This document shows positions 42,979-55,154 of a DNA stretch of 64,000 bases, piece by piece; within the stretch, counting starts at the first letter, position 1; the number at the start of each line of letters is the position of its first letter. Source of the stretch: Sphingomonas sp. CCH21-G11 (GTDB taxonomy: Bacteria > Pseudomonadota > Alphaproteobacteria > Sphingomonadales > Sphingomonadaceae); NCBI RefSeq assembly GCF_001555965.1, contig NZ_LSHX01000028.1:32795-96794 (forward strand), given 5' to 3'. The notes under the pieces are model-generated. The model was not told the origin of the DNA. It saw only the letters and a program-made list of their open reading frames with translations, and searched no databases. A program made the translations under genes and the position numbers.

Positions 42979-43620
42979 CTAGAGCGCCGCCAGGACGGAA
43001 AGCACGTCCGACGGATCGGCCCGCTTGCGGAAATCGGGATCGAGAAACGCATAGCGCACGATCTTGTCCGGGGTCAGCACGAAGGTCGCGGGGACCGGCA
43101 GAAGCCCATTGTCGGTGCCGTAGATTTCCGAAAGATCGAGGCCGCAGTCGAGGTAGCGCCGGCGAAGATCGGCCTCGCAGTGAAAGGCGAGCCCGGCCAT
43201 GAGCGCAAGGCCGTGATCGATGTCGCACAACACGAGCGCCCCAGGTCCCAGAATGTCGCCGAGCACCTTTGCGCGCCCGCCCACTTCCGCCGCGATCGAA
43301 ACGAAGCGCGCGCCAAGCCCGGCGAGATCGGCCTCGTGCGTGCGCCACGTCGCAAGCTCGCTGCGGCAATAGGGACACCAGCCGCCGCGATTGAAGCTGA
43401 GCACCAGCGGGCCATTGGCGACCATCGTGTCGAGCGAGTGAAAGCGGCCGTTGATGTCGGGCAGGACGAAATCGACGAACCGATCGCCCGGCCTCGGCGC
43501 CAGCTCGCCGACGCCCAGGCCCCGCAATCGCGCGACGAAGGCGTCATAGATCGGCATCCAGTCCTCAAGGGTCTGGCTGCATTCGACCAGCTTGTCGCGA
43601 AGAGTCGGGGGCTGAGCCAT
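42979..43620 (-). CDS. Peroxiredoxin-like AhpC/TSA family protein
   Basis: 213 residues of thioredoxin fold. The active site is GGWCPYCRSEL (CxxC) after an LSFNR strand, the layout of the peroxiredoxin-like family that uses both cysteines. An N-terminal helical extension (residues 1-45) is usual for this group. DLSEIYGTDNGLLPVPATFV precedes the last strand. It probably reduces peroxides or acts as a thiol reductase; the partner is unknown. Its ATG is 187 bases from the divergent DedA gene. Confidence 0.85.
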   Translation of the reverse strand: MAQPPTLRDKLVECSQTLEDWMPIYDAFVARLRGLGVGELAPRPGDRFVDFVLPDINGRFHSLDTMVANGPLVLSFNRGGWCPYCRSELATWRTHEADLAGLGARFVSIAAEVGGRAKVLGDILGPGALVLCDIDHGLALMAGLAFHCEADLRRRYLDCGLDLSEIYGTDNGLLPVPATFVLTPDKIVRYAFLDPDFRKRADPSDVLSVLAAL

Positions 43621-43807
43621 GTCGGCCCTATGCCCGCGAAACCGGGTCCGACGGAAGGGGGCAGCGCGCATCAGTTCGATAGGCGGCGCGTATCGCCGCC
43701 GGGGATGCAATGCACACCGGCTATCGAACCAATCGCAACCAGGCATTTCTCGCGGCTCGCGCGCTCCGCCACAAGGATGTGCCGATCCGGCCATGTGGAG
43801 CGAGACG

Positions 43808-44413
43808 ATGGAACCGAGCTACGCGCTTGCCGATATGCTGACCGCGGTCGCGACGCAGCCGGTTCCGCTGGTCGTGACCATCCTGATCGCGACCTTCCTG
43901 CTCGAGGACGTCGCGGTCGTCACCGTCGCGCTGCTCGCATCCCAGATGCTGCTGGATCCCGGCATCGCCATTGCGGCGCTGCTGGCCGGAACGATCCTGG
44001 GCGACGTGGTCCTTTATGTCGCCGCACGCTGGTTCGGAAGCTTTGGGCCGATCGCGCGCCTGCTCGCCCAGCCGCTCGTCCAGTCGGCGCTCGCCTGGAT
44101 CAGCCGAAACGCCCTGCCGATCGTCATCCTCGCGCGCTTTGCGCCGGGTTTTCGCCTGCCGGTCTATCTCGCCGCCGGCGCGGTCCGCATGCCGATCAAG
44201 CCCTTCCTTGCCGCGGTGATCGGCACCGCCCTGCTGTGGACGCCGCTACTCTTCGTGATCTCCTCCAAGCTTGGGATGCAGGGCGTCGGCCGCTTCGGCG
44301 GGCTCGGCTGGGGCATCGCGATCGGCGTCGTCGTGCTGATCGCCGCGTCGCCCGCACTCCTGCGTCGCTGGCTTCGCCCGGCGGCTGCGCTGCCGACCGA
44401 TGCCGCATCATGA
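43808..44413 (+). CDS. DedA family (SNARE-associated) membrane protein
   Basis: 201 residues with about five membrane segments. Motifs GTILGDVVLYVAARWFG and LARFAPGFRLPVYLAAGAVRMP match the DedA conserved G-D---Y--GR-FG and F-R-(V)P--R/LPV-AG segments. DedA proteins help move lipids, including the undecaprenyl carrier, across the membrane. GGAG lies 7 bases before the ATG; an ATG at 43793 is in frame. It opens a cascade of six genes joined by four-base overlaps. Confidence 0.85.
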   Translation: MEPSYALADMLTAVATQPVPLVVTILIATFLLEDVAVVTVALLASQMLLDPGIAIAALLAGTILGDVVLYVAARWFGSFGPIARLLAQPLVQSALAWISRNALPIVILARFAPGFRLPVYLAAGAVRMPIKPFLAAVIGTALLWTPLLFVISSKLGMQGVGRFGGLGWGIAIGVVVLIAASPALLRRWLRPAAALPTDAAS

Positions 44414-45246
44414 AGGGCGAATATGCGATCTTCCGCTTCGACGCCGACCTTGCCGTCGAGCATGTCCACGCCTTTTACCGCAAGCACCGCTTCCCGCCGC
44501 ACAGCCACGCCGATTACCTGATCGGGCTAACCACCGAAGGCACCGAGGACTTTGTCCAGGCCGGCCAGCCCGGCAGGTCGGCAGCGGGCAGCCTGCGCAC
44601 GATCAACCCCGGGGTCGTGCACGAAGGCGGCAGCCTGCCCGGAAAGGGGTGGGGCTATCGCGCGCTGTTCCTCCCGCCCGAGCGGATGCGCCGGGCAATC
44701 GCCGCGGCGGGGCAAAGCGGCCTGCCGATCCTGGCCGGCCCGGTAATCACCAACGCCGATGTCGCGCGCGCCTTTACCCGGCTCTCCGAGACATTGGTGT
44801 CGACCGCCGATGCGGCCGACCGCGAAGCCGCGCTGACTGATTTTCTTGCGCTGCTGGTCGAACATGCCATCCTGGGTGCCGGTGCCACGGCGCAGAGCGT
44901 CGAACGCGAGGCCGTGCGCCGCGTGCGCGAGCATTTGATGACGGAGGCGAACAAGCGCGTGACCCTGGAGCAACTCGTCGAGATCGCCGGGATCAGCAAA
45001 TTCCACCTGATCCGGGTCTTTCGCGCGGAAACCGGCCTGACGCCGTGGCAATTCCAGACCCAGGCGCGGATCGACATGGCCAGGCGGCTGCTCGCGATCG
45101 GCGAGCCGGCGAGCCAGGTCGCCGCCGCGTGCGGCTTCGTTGATCAAAGCCACCTTACGCGACGCTTCCGGCGTATTGTCGGCACGACGCCCGCCGCCTA
45201 CCGCGGGGGCATCCGCAGCGGCCTGAACAATCAGGTCGTGGCGTGA
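44410..45246 (+). CDS. AraC family transcriptional regulator
   Basis: 278 residues. N-terminal cupin sensing domain with histidines in FPPHSHADYLIG and PGVVHEGGSL; C-terminal helix-turn-helix pair LEQLVEIAGISKFHLIRVFR and VAAACGFVDQSHLTRRF. AraC proteins with this cupin usually respond to an aromatic or amide-like compound. The start overlaps the DedA stop (ATGA) and the stop is shared with the TPR gene start. It may regulate its own operon. Confidence 0.92.
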   Translation: MKGEYAIFRFDADLAVEHVHAFYRKHRFPPHSHADYLIGLTTEGTEDFVQAGQPGRSAAGSLRTINPGVVHEGGSLPGKGWGYRALFLPPERMRRAIAAAGQSGLPILAGPVITNADVARAFTRLSETLVSTADAADREAALTDFLALLVEHAILGAGATAQSVEREAVRRVREHLMTEANKRVTLEQLVEIAGISKFHLIRVFRAETGLTPWQFQTQARIDMARRLLAIGEPASQVAAACGFVDQSHLTRRFRRIVGTTPAAYRGGIRSGLNNQVVA

Positions 45247-46571
45247 GCGACGGCGGGACTGCGATGACCGGAACAGGATTCAGCACACCGCGCGGGCTGG
45301 CCGTATCGACGCACGATCCAGAGGTCGCTGCCCTGCTGCACGCCTTTGAAGAAGAACTGCTCGGCTATGGTCAGGGCGCGGCGATCGTCTTCACCGCGAT
45401 CGCGCGTGACCCTGAATGCGCGATCGCCCAGGCCTATGGCGCGGCCGCGCACCTGTTCGCGCTGACCCGGGCGGCGATTGCGCGCGCCCGGCCCTATCTG
45501 GACGGTGCCCGGGCCGGCCGGGCGGACAGCGCACGCGAACGTGGCGTCATCGCCGCCATCCTGGCATGGGGCAACGGGCAGCCGCAGCTGGCGATTGCCC
45601 GGCTGACCGCGGTGCTCGACGACGAGCCGCGCGACCTGTTCGCCGCCAAGCTGTTGCAATATCTGCAATTCGCCAGCGGTCGTTCCGCCGATATGCTGCG
45701 CACCGCGACGATGCTGGTGCGTCACCACGAACTCGACGGCCGCGTCCACGCGATGCACGCCTTCGCGCTCGGCGAGACCGGCGATGCGCGCGGCGCCGAG
45801 CGCGCGGCCCGGCGCGGCATCGCCCTCACTGACGATCCATGGGCGCACCATGCGCTGGCCCATGCCTTCGATGCCATGGGCCGTGCGCGTGACGGCGTCG
45901 ACTGGCTCGAGAGCCATGCGGCCGCCTGGGCGGACTGCTCGTCCTTTCTCTACACCCACAATTGGTGGCACGCCGCGTTGTTTCACCTCGAGCTGGGCGA
46001 CATGGCGCGCGCGATAGAGCTGTACGATGCGCGCGTGTGGGCGCGACGGCACGATTACTGTCAGGACCAGATCAACGCGGTGGCCCTGCTTGCGCGGCTC
46101 GAGCTGGCCGGCGGCGACGTCGGCGACCGCTGGGCGGAGCTGGCGCGCGAAATCGCACCGTTCGCGGGCGACGCGGTCGATGGCTTTCTGGACCTCCATT
46201 ACGCCTATGCGCTGGCACGCAGCGACGCAGGCGACGCCCTGGGCGATCTGATCGCGGCGGCCGATGCCCATGCGGGACGGGCCGAAGCGCCGTGGCGCAT
46301 GATGATGCCCGACGCGCTGGCCGGGATGATCGCGCACGCGACCGGCGACTATCCGCGCGCGGCGATGCGCCTGGGCCATGTGCACGACCAGCTGCACCTG
46401 GCGGGCGGCAGCGTGGTCCAGCGCGACCTGTTCGCACGCATCGCTGTCGACGCGCTGTTGCGCAGCGGGGACATAGCGGGCGCGCGCGCACTGGCCCGGC
46501 GCGCCGCACCGGCCGTACGGCGATGCCATGCCCGGCTGATCGTGGACACGGCCGACACGCTGGCGGCATGA
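45243..46571 (+). CDS. TTC38-type tetratricopeptide repeat protein
   Basis: 442 residues from a GTG. It consists of helical TPR-like repeats across its length. HALAHAFDAMGRARDGVDWLE, with its histidines, and YTHNWWHAALFHLELGDM are signatures of the TTC38 family found in bacteria and animals, function unknown. WHAALFHLELG and ARRHDYCQDQINAV lie in the middle. No signal peptide, so it is cytoplasmic. Fourth-base overlaps on both sides with the AraC and hydrolase genes suggest a common purpose. Confidence 0.87.
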   Translation: MSDGGTAMTGTGFSTPRGLAVSTHDPEVAALLHAFEEELLGYGQGAAIVFTAIARDPECAIAQAYGAAAHLFALTRAAIARARPYLDGARAGRADSARERGVIAAILAWGNGQPQLAIARLTAVLDDEPRDLFAAKLLQYLQFASGRSADMLRTATMLVRHHELDGRVHAMHAFALGETGDARGAERAARRGIALTDDPWAHHALAHAFDAMGRARDGVDWLESHAAAWADCSSFLYTHNWWHAALFHLELGDMARAIELYDARVWARRHDYCQDQINAVALLARLELAGGDVGDRWAELAREIAPFAGDAVDGFLDLHYAYALARSDAGDALGDLIAAADAHAGRAEAPWRMMMPDALAGMIAHATGDYPRAAMRLGHVHDQLHLAGGSVVQRDLFARIAVDALLRSGDIAGARALARRAAPAVRRCHARLIVDTADTLAA

Positions 46572-47377
46572 AGGCGCGTGCCGTACCGCTGGCACTCGCC
46601 GCGGTCGGGCTGGCGGGCAGCGCGGACAAGCCGGCCGGGCCCGCCGCCGTGACGCGCGAAAGCTATACCACCGCCGTACCGCCGGGTTGGCGGATCAGCA
46701 TGTTGCGCGGCGGCACGCCGGGCGGACGGCGGGTCATCTTCATCCACGGCACCCCGGGCGATGCGGCGGGCTGGCGCGCGACCGTCGAAAACGCGCCGGC
46801 GGGGTTCGAATATCTGGCGATCGACCGCCCCGGCTTTGGTCAGTCGCAGCCGGCGGATGCGGTCGTCACGCTCGCCGCGCATGCCGATGCGATCGCCCCG
46901 CTGCTCGTGGCGCGCAACGGCCATTGGCCAATCCTGGTCGGCCATTCCTATGGCGGGCCCGTCGCGGCCGCGGCGGCGGCGCGAATGCCGGAACGCGTCG
47001 GCGGGGTGATCCTGCTCGCCGCCGCGCTCGATCCGGGACAGGAAAAGGTGCACCCCGCACAATGGGTCGGCGAATGGCTGACGCTCAAGGGATTGCTGCC
47101 GCGCATGCTTGCCAATGCCAATCGCGAGCTGCTGGCGCTGAAGCACGAGCTGATCGCGCTGGCCCCGCGACTGGACGACGTGCGCCAGCCGGTGACGATC
47201 ATCCACGGCACCGCCGATGTACAGGTGCCCTATGCCAACGTGCCCTACATGACCGCGCGTTTCACCGCCGCGCACCCGTTGCGCGTCATCCGCCTCGACC
47301 GCCAGGACCATTTCCTGCCCTGGAAGCACCCCCGCGTCATCGCGCGCGAAATCGCGATCATGGCGCGCGCGACATGA
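46568..47377 (+). CDS. Alpha/beta-hydrolase fold protein
   Basis: 269 residues. Nucleophile elbow GHSYGG with the serine (about residue 128); acid in HGTADVQVP; histidine in DHFLPWKHP; oxyanion-hole HGTPGD. The first 20 residues are hydrophobic and Ala-rich and may be a signal or anchor without a lipobox. It could hydrolyse esters or amides. Coupled at both ends to the neighbours in the operon. Confidence 0.88.
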   Translation: MKARAVPLALAAVGLAGSADKPAGPAAVTRESYTTAVPPGWRISMLRGGTPGGRRVIFIHGTPGDAAGWRATVENAPAGFEYLAIDRPGFGQSQPADAVVTLAAHADAIAPLLVARNGHWPILVGHSYGGPVAAAAAARMPERVGGVILLAAALDPGQEKVHPAQWVGEWLTLKGLLPRMLANANRELLALKHELIALAPRLDDVRQPVTIIHGTADVQVPYANVPYMTARFTAAHPLRVIRLDRQDHFLPWKHPRVIAREIAIMARAT

Positions 47378-48468
47378 TGACGGGCAGCCCCGCCATGCCG
47401 CCGCTCGATCCCGCGCCGGTGGTTTCGCGCTTCGAGTTCTGGCCGGCGTGGCGCTTCTATCCGCCGGTCTGGGCGTGGCTGGTCCTGCTGGCGATCCGGC
47501 ACCGCGGGCTGCGCCTGCCGCTGCTCGCCAATCCGAGCTTTCCGGCGGGCGGGCTGGTCGGCGAATCGAAGAGCCAAATCCTCGACCTGGTCGGGGGCGA
47601 CGCGCGGCAATGGGTCGCGCCCTATATCGCGTTCGACCGGGGCGAAGACGACGCCGCGACGACGGCCACACGTGCCCGCGCGGCCATGACTGCGGCGGGC
47701 CTCAGCCTGCCGGTCGTCGCCAAGCCCGATCTGGGCTGCCGCGGCGCAGGCGTGCGGCCGGTGCGCGATGGCGATCAGCTGGTCGCCTATCTCGCCGCGT
47801 TTCCCGCCGGGCACCGGCTGCTCTTGCAGCAGATGGTCGATGTCGAGGGCGAAGCCGGCGTATTCTACGTCCGTCCGCCGGGCGCGGCGCAGGGGCACAT
47901 CTTCTCGCTGACGCTCAAGCATTTTCCGCATGTCGTCGGCGACGGGCGGTCGACGCTGCGCGCGCTGATCCTTGCCGATCCACGCGCCGGCCCGCTCCAC
48001 CACCTCTATTTCCACCGCCATCCCGATCGCCTCGACCTGGTCGTCGCGGCGGGCGAGCGCGTGCGGCTGGCCTTTGCCGGCAGCCACAGCCGCGGCGCGA
48101 TCTTTCGCGATGGCGCGCGCCATATCACGCCCGAGCTCACTGCACGCTTCGACCAGATCGCGCGCGCCATTCCCGAATTCCATTTCGGCCGCTTCGACGT
48201 GCGCTTCGGCGATTTCGCGGCATTCCAGCGCGGCGAAGGGTTCCGCATCGTCGAGGTCAACGGCGCGGGGGCGGAGGCGACGCACATCTGGGACAGCCGG
48301 ATGCGGCTGCGCGACGCCTATCGCGTGCTGTTCACCCAGTTCCGGTGGCTGTTCGCGATCGGCGCAGCGAACCGGCAGCGTGGTTTCCAGCCCGACCGGT
48401 GGCGCGACTTCATCCGGCTGTGGCAACTGGAACGGCGGCTCGTCAGGCTCTATCCGCCGACCGCATGA
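47374..48468 (+). CDS. ATP-grasp ligase-like protein
   Basis: 364 residues. A C-terminal ATP-grasp domain is indicated by VVAKPDLGCRGAGVR (first lysine), LLLQQMVDVEGEAGVFYVR, FGRFDVRFGDF and RIVEVNGAGAEATHIWD, the metal-binding E-x-N site. The N-terminal 60 residues are aromatic-rich (FEFWPAWRFYPPVWAW). ATP-grasp enzymes join a carboxylate to an amine, as in D-Ala-D-Ala ligase. The partners here suggest a small amide product; the substrates are unknown. Confidence 0.85.
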   Translation: MMTGSPAMPPLDPAPVVSRFEFWPAWRFYPPVWAWLVLLAIRHRGLRLPLLANPSFPAGGLVGESKSQILDLVGGDARQWVAPYIAFDRGEDDAATTATRARAAMTAAGLSLPVVAKPDLGCRGAGVRPVRDGDQLVAYLAAFPAGHRLLLQQMVDVEGEAGVFYVRPPGAAQGHIFSLTLKHFPHVVGDGRSTLRALILADPRAGPLHHLYFHRHPDRLDLVVAAGERVRLAFAGSHSRGAIFRDGARHITPELTARFDQIARAIPEFHFGRFDVRFGDFAAFQRGEGFRIVEVNGAGAEATHIWDSRMRLRDAYRVLFTQFRWLFAIGAANRQRGFQPDRWRDFIRLWQLERRLVRLYPPTA

Positions 48469-49559
48469 TCCGTCCCGAGCCACCGCCCGCCGGTTTCGAC
48501 CCGACCGACTGGAAGGCGCCCGCGACGCAAGCCTGGGCATTTCGCCATACCGATACTTTCCTGCCGCATCGCATCGTGCCCGCCGCCGTCCGGCCACGTG
48601 CGCTGCCGCGGGCGATCCGGCCCGATCCGCCCGGCTGGGCCACAATGATCGCGCCCGCCGATGCCAGCGCGGTGATCGCGGTGACCGACGGTGTCGTCCA
48701 TCACGAGGAATATCGTCCGCCGATGCGTGTCGACGACCGGCATATGCTGTTTTCGGTCACGAAGTCGGTTTTCGGCCTGATCGCCCGCATCCTGATCGAC
48801 CAGGGCGCGGTTACGGAGACGCGTCGGGTGGTCGACTATCTGCCCGACTTTCGCGGCACCGCCTTTACCGACGCGACGCTGGGCGCTTTGCTGGCGATGC
48901 GCGACGGGGTCGCGTTCGACGAAAGCTATGCCGATCCGCGCGGCGAGATTCATCGCTACTCCAGCCATTACTGGCGCGATGCCCCCGGCGGCACGCGCGC
49001 GGCGCTTAAGACGATCGGGCGGCGTGCGCCGATCGACGGATTCGCCTATCGCACCCCGGTCGCCGACATGATCGGCTGGGTGCTGCGCGCGGCGACGGGG
49101 GCGCGGCTCGGCGATCTGCTCGGCGAGCTGTTATGGGTGCCGATCGGCGCGGCGCATCCCGCCCACCTTATCCTCGACACCGCAGGCGACGAGATCGCCG
49201 GCACCGGGCTGAACGCCGTGCCCGAGGATCTGGCGCGCCTTGCCGCGATGCTGAGCGCGGGCGGTAGCGTCGGCACCCGCCGGGTGATGGCGGAGGCGAG
49301 CGTCGCCCGGATGTTCGGCCCCATCCAGGCGATCGGCGACGACGTTGAGCGGCGCGGCTGGGGCTATCGCGACCTGTGGTGGCAGCAGGGCGACGGCGTG
49401 ATCGGCGCGATCGGCGTGCACGGCCAGCGACTGCTGATCGACGGGCGGACCGGCACCGCGATGGTCAAGACCGCGTGGCGGCCGTCCCCGTCGAACGACG
49501 GCACCCACGCGCTTCATCGGGAGATGCTGCGGATGCTTGGCAGCGCAGTTACGGGATAG
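48465..49559 (+). CDS. Class C beta-lactamase-fold serine hydrolase, NylB-like
   Basis: 364 residues. SxxK nucleophile FSVTKS (about residue 99), the tyrosine in HRYSSHYW, and a GVHGQ triad motif in the place of KTG. The run [18 protein letters not shown] and [20 protein letters not shown] resembles 6-aminohexanoate dimer hydrolase (NylB) rather than resistance beta-lactamases. Such enzymes hydrolyse linear amides. No signal peptide is evident, so it likely acts in the cytoplasm. Last gene of the six-gene cascade; the next gene begins 53 bases later. Confidence 0.88.
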   Translation: MIRPEPPPAGFDPTDWKAPATQAWAFRHTDTFLPHRIVPAAVRPRALPRAIRPDPPGWATMIAPADASAVIAVTDGVVHHEEYRPPMRVDDRHMLFSVTKSVFGLIARILIDQGAVTETRRVVDYLPDFRGTAFTDATLGALLAMRDGVAFDESYADPRGEIHRYSSHYWRDAPGGTRAALKTIGRRAPIDGFAYRTPVADMIGWVLRAATGARLGDLLGELLWVPIGAAHPAHLILDTAGDEIAGTGLNAVPEDLARLAAMLSAGGSVGTRRVMAEASVARMFGPIQAIGDDVERRGWGYRDLWWQQGDGVIGAIGVHGQRLLIDGRTGTAMVKTAWRPSPSNDGTHALHREMLRMLGSAVTG

Positions 49560-49612
49560 ACCGTCGCGCGGGGGTCCGCCAAAGGACCGCGAGCAGGAAA
49601 GAGGATGACGGG

Positions 49613-50845
49613 ATGGCGGACAGGTTCGACGTGGTGATCGTCGGCGCTGGGCATGGCGGGGCACAGGCCGCGATCGTCCTGCGCCAGCGCGGCTTTGCCG
49701 GGACGATCGCGCTCGTCGGGGACGAGCCCGAGCTGCCTTATGAACGCCCGCCGCTCAGCAAGGACTATCTGGCGGGCGACAAGCCGTTCGAGCGCATGCT
49801 GATCCGCCCGGCCGGCTTTTGGGCCGAGCGCGCGGTCACGCTGCTGCCCGGTACCGAGGTGACCGCGGTCGATCCGGCTGCACGGCGGCTGGACACCGCG
49901 GGCGGCGCGACGATCGGTTATGGCGACCTGATCTGGGCGACCGGCGGTCGGGCGCGACGCATCGCGTGCCCCGGCCACGCGCTGAGCGGTGTCCATTGCG
50001 TGCGCGACCGCGCCGATGCCGACCGGATGATCGCGGAACTGCCCGGGGTGCGCGACGTGGTGGTGATCGGCGGCGGCTATATCGGGTTGGAGGCGGCAGC
50101 CGTGCTGACCAAGCTCGGGCGGGCGGTGACCGTGGTCGAGGCACAGGACCGCGTGCTGGCCCGCGTCGCCGGCCCCGACCTGTCGCGCTTTTACGAGGCC
50201 GAACACCGCGCGCACGGCGTCGACATCCGCCTGTCGAGCGCGGTCGCGGCGATCGAGGGCGATGAAGGCCGGGTCAGCGGCGTGCGGCTGGCCGACGGCA
50301 CGGTGCTGCCCGCGCAGATGGTGATCGTCGGCATCGGCATCGTCCCCGCCGTCGCGCCGTTGCTGGCGGCGGGCGCGGCGGGGGGCAACGGCGTCGATGT
50401 CGACACCCAATGCCGCACCTCGCTGCCCCACATCTATGCGATCGGAGACTGCGCACACCATGCCAATCCCTATGCCGGCGGGGCGATGATCCGGCTGGAA
50501 TCGGTCCAGAACGCGCACGACCAGGCCAATGTCGCGGTCCAGTCGATCCTGGGCGAGCCCGCGCATTACGATGCGGTACCGTGGTTCTGGTCCAACCAGT
50601 ACGACCTCAAGCTCCAGACCGTCGGATTGTCGGCGGGACATGACGCGACCGTGCTGCGCGGCGACCCCGCGGCGCGGCAGTTCGCAGTCCTCTATCTGCG
50701 CGAGGGCCGGGTGATCGCGCTCGACTGCGTCAATGCGACGCGCGACTATGTCCAGGGCCGCGCACTGGTGACGGCGCGCGCGCGGATCGACCCCGAGCGG
50801 CTCGCCGACACGACCGTGCCGCTGAAGGAACTCATCCGGGAATGA
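49613..50845 (+). CDS. FAD-dependent ferredoxin/rubredoxin reductase-type oxidoreductase
   Basis: 410 residues. FAD fold [22 protein letters not shown] fold [21 protein letters not shown], and YAIGDCA typical of reductases of aromatic dioxygenases and P450 systems. [16 protein letters not shown] is diagnostic. A reductase C-terminal domain begins near [16 protein letters not shown]. It transfers electrons from NADH to a ferredoxin. No ferredoxin or oxygenase gene is adjacent. Coupled to the uracil-DNA glycosylase gene by a four-base overlap. Confidence 0.92.
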   Translation: MADRFDVVIVGAGHGGAQAAIVLRQRGFAGTIALVGDEPELPYERPPLSKDYLAGDKPFERMLIRPAGFWAERAVTLLPGTEVTAVDPAARRLDTAGGATIGYGDLIWATGGRARRIACPGHALSGVHCVRDRADADRMIAELPGVRDVVVIGGGYIGLEAAAVLTKLGRAVTVVEAQDRVLARVAGPDLSRFYEAEHRAHGVDIRLSSAVAAIEGDEGRVSGVRLADGTVLPAQMVIVGIGIVPAVAPLLAAGAAGGNGVDVDTQCRTSLPHIYAIGDCAHHANPYAGGAMIRLESVQNAHDQANVAVQSILGEPAHYDAVPWFWSNQYDLKLQTVGLSAGHDATVLRGDPAARQFAVLYLREGRVIALDCVNATRDYVQGRALVTARARIDPERLADTTVPLKELIRE

Positions 50846-51414
50846 GCGGCGAACTGGCGGCGCGGATTGCCGGGTGCACGCACTGTGCCCGGCATCTGCC
50901 GCATCCGCCGCGCCCGGTGGTCCGCTTCAGCCCGACCGCGCGGTTGCTGATCATCGGCCAGGCCCCCGGTGCGCGGGTGCACGAAAGCGGCGTGCCGTGG
51001 GACGATGCGAGCGGGGCGCGGCTGTGCGAATGGACCGGGATCGAGATGGCGACACTGCACGATCCCGCGCGCGTCGCGCTGGTGCCGATGGGCTTTTGTT
51101 ATCCGGGCAAGGGTGCCAATGCCGACCTGCCACCGCGCCCCGAATGCGCGCCGCTGTGGCATGACGCCGTGCTGGCGATGCTGCCGCGCGATCGCCTGAC
51201 CCTGCTGGTCGGCAGCCATGCGCAGGCGCGCTATCTGCCGCGCGCGCCGGGCATGACGATGACCGATCGGGTGCGCGCGTTCAACCGCTGGGGCCCGCAC
51301 CTGTTTCCCCTGCCCCACCCCGCATGGCGCAGCACCGGCTGGATGCGGCGAAACCCGTGGTTTGCCGAACAGGTACTGCCCGTCCTGCGCGGCGCAGTCC
51401 GCCAATTCATTTAG
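50842..51414 (+). CDS. Uracil-DNA glycosylase family protein
   Basis: 190 residues. Motif [20 protein letters not shown] and motif C PHPAWRS mark the superfamily of DNA repair enzymes that flip out and remove uracil. An N-terminal CTHC pair is present but the four cysteines of the [4Fe-4S] family 4/5 enzymes are not. Similar proteins are known as a distinct bacterial group whose substrate is uncertain. Overlaps the reductase gene by four bases (ATGA); 78 bases precede gyrB. Confidence 0.82.
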   Translation: MSGELAARIAGCTHCARHLPHPPRPVVRFSPTARLLIIGQAPGARVHESGVPWDDASGARLCEWTGIEMATLHDPARVALVPMGFCYPGKGANADLPPRPECAPLWHDAVLAMLPRDRLTLLVGSHAQARYLPRAPGMTMTDRVRAFNRWGPHLFPLPHPAWRSTGWMRRNPWFAEQVLPVLRGAVRQFI

Positions 51415-54003
<2,589 letters not shown>

Positions 54004-54045
54004 GCCGGGTCCGGGACGGGATGCGCGATCCCGCCCGGACCGTCC

Positions 54046-55050
54046 TCATCCGACAACCGTCTGCTCGATCGCGCCGAAGATCGGGTGGTGGCGATCATCC
54101 TCCATCCAGATGCGCACCCGGTCGCCGGCCTTCAGGAACGGCGTCGATGGCGTGCCGTCGCGGATCGTCTCGATCATGCGGATTTCGGCGATGCAGCTGT
54201 AGCCGACCCCGCCTTCGGCCACCGGCTTGCCCGGTCCGCCATCGGCGTCGCGGTTGGACACCGTGCCCGAACCGATGATCGTCCCCGCCCCCAGCGTCCG
54301 CGTGCGCGCGGCGTGCGCGATCAGCGTGCCGAAGTCGAAGGTCATGTCCTCGGCAGCATTGGCGCGCCCGAAGGGCCTGCCGTTCAGATCGACCATCAGC
54401 TTGCGATGGAGCTTGCCGTCGCGCCACCAGTCTCCAAGCGCGTCGGGCGTCACGAACACCGGCGAAAAGGCGCTGGCCGGCTTGGACTGGAAAAAGCCGA
54501 AGCCCTTGGCCAGTTCGCCGGGAATGAGGTTGCGCAGCGACACGTCGTTGGTCAGCCCGACCAGGCGGACCGCCGCCAGCGCTTCGTCGCGGCTCGCCCC
54601 CATCGGCACGTCACCGGTCACGACGACGACCTCGCCCTCCAGATCGCAGCCCCAGCTTTCGTCCTTGAGCGGGATCGGGTCGCGCGGCGCCAGGAACGCG
54701 TCGGACCCGCCCTGATACATCAGCGGGTCGTGCCAGAAGCTGTCCGGAAGCTCCGCGCCGCGTGCCTGCCGGACCAGTGCGACATGGTTCACATAGGCCG
54801 ATCCGTCGGCCCATTGATAGGCGCGCGGCAGCGGCGAGGCGGCCTCGCGCTCGTGGAAGCGCTCGCGCGGGATCGCCTCGTGCTCAAGGTCGACGGCGAG
54901 GTTGCGCAGCGCCGGTGCCAGCCTGTCCCAATCGTCCAGCGCCGCCTGCAATGTCGGCGCGATGTTCGTCGCATCGGCGCACCACGCCAGATCGCCGGAC
55001 ACGACCACCAGGCGACCGTCGCGGCCATGTTTGAGACTGGCTAATTTCAT
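54046..55050 (-). CDS. Fumarylacetoacetate hydrolase family protein
   Basis: 334 residues. The FAH fold shows the metal ligands in GCDLEGEVVVVTG, FSPVFVTPDAL and GSGTVSNRDADG. Members hydrolyse C-C bonds of acylpyruvates or decarboxylate oxaloacetate; in tyrosine breakdown the substrate is fumarylacetoacetate. GGGAGA precedes the ATG. It is divergent from the large sensor kinase, with a spacer of 104 bases, and converges with gyrB, leaving 42 bases between their stops. Confidence 0.9.
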   Translation of the reverse strand: MKLASLKHGRDGRLVVVSGDLAWCADATNIAPTLQAALDDWDRLAPALRNLAVDLEHEAIPRERFHEREAASPLPRAYQWADGSAYVNHVALVRQARGAELPDSFWHDPLMYQGGSDAFLAPRDPIPLKDESWGCDLEGEVVVVTGDVPMGASRDEALAAVRLVGLTNDVSLRNLIPGELAKGFGFFQSKPASAFSPVFVTPDALGDWWRDGKLHRKLMVDLNGRPFGRANAAEDMTFDFGTLIAHAARTRTLGAGTIIGSGTVSNRDADGGPGKPVAEGGVGYSCIAEIRMIETIRDGTPSTPFLKAGDRVRIWMEDDRHHPIFGAIEQTVVG

Positions 55051-55154
55051 GTTCTCTCCCAATGGGTTGCAGCACCGCCCGGAATTCCGTGCTGGCAGAC
55101 GGAGGACCGGTCGGGGTTGTTGACACCGGCGTTGCCTGCCACCATCCGGTGGCG

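Noticed and set aside
48465..49559. Beta-lactam resistance gene
   Set aside because: Despite the beta-lactamase fold it lacks KTG and a signal peptide and matches the linear-amide hydrolase type.
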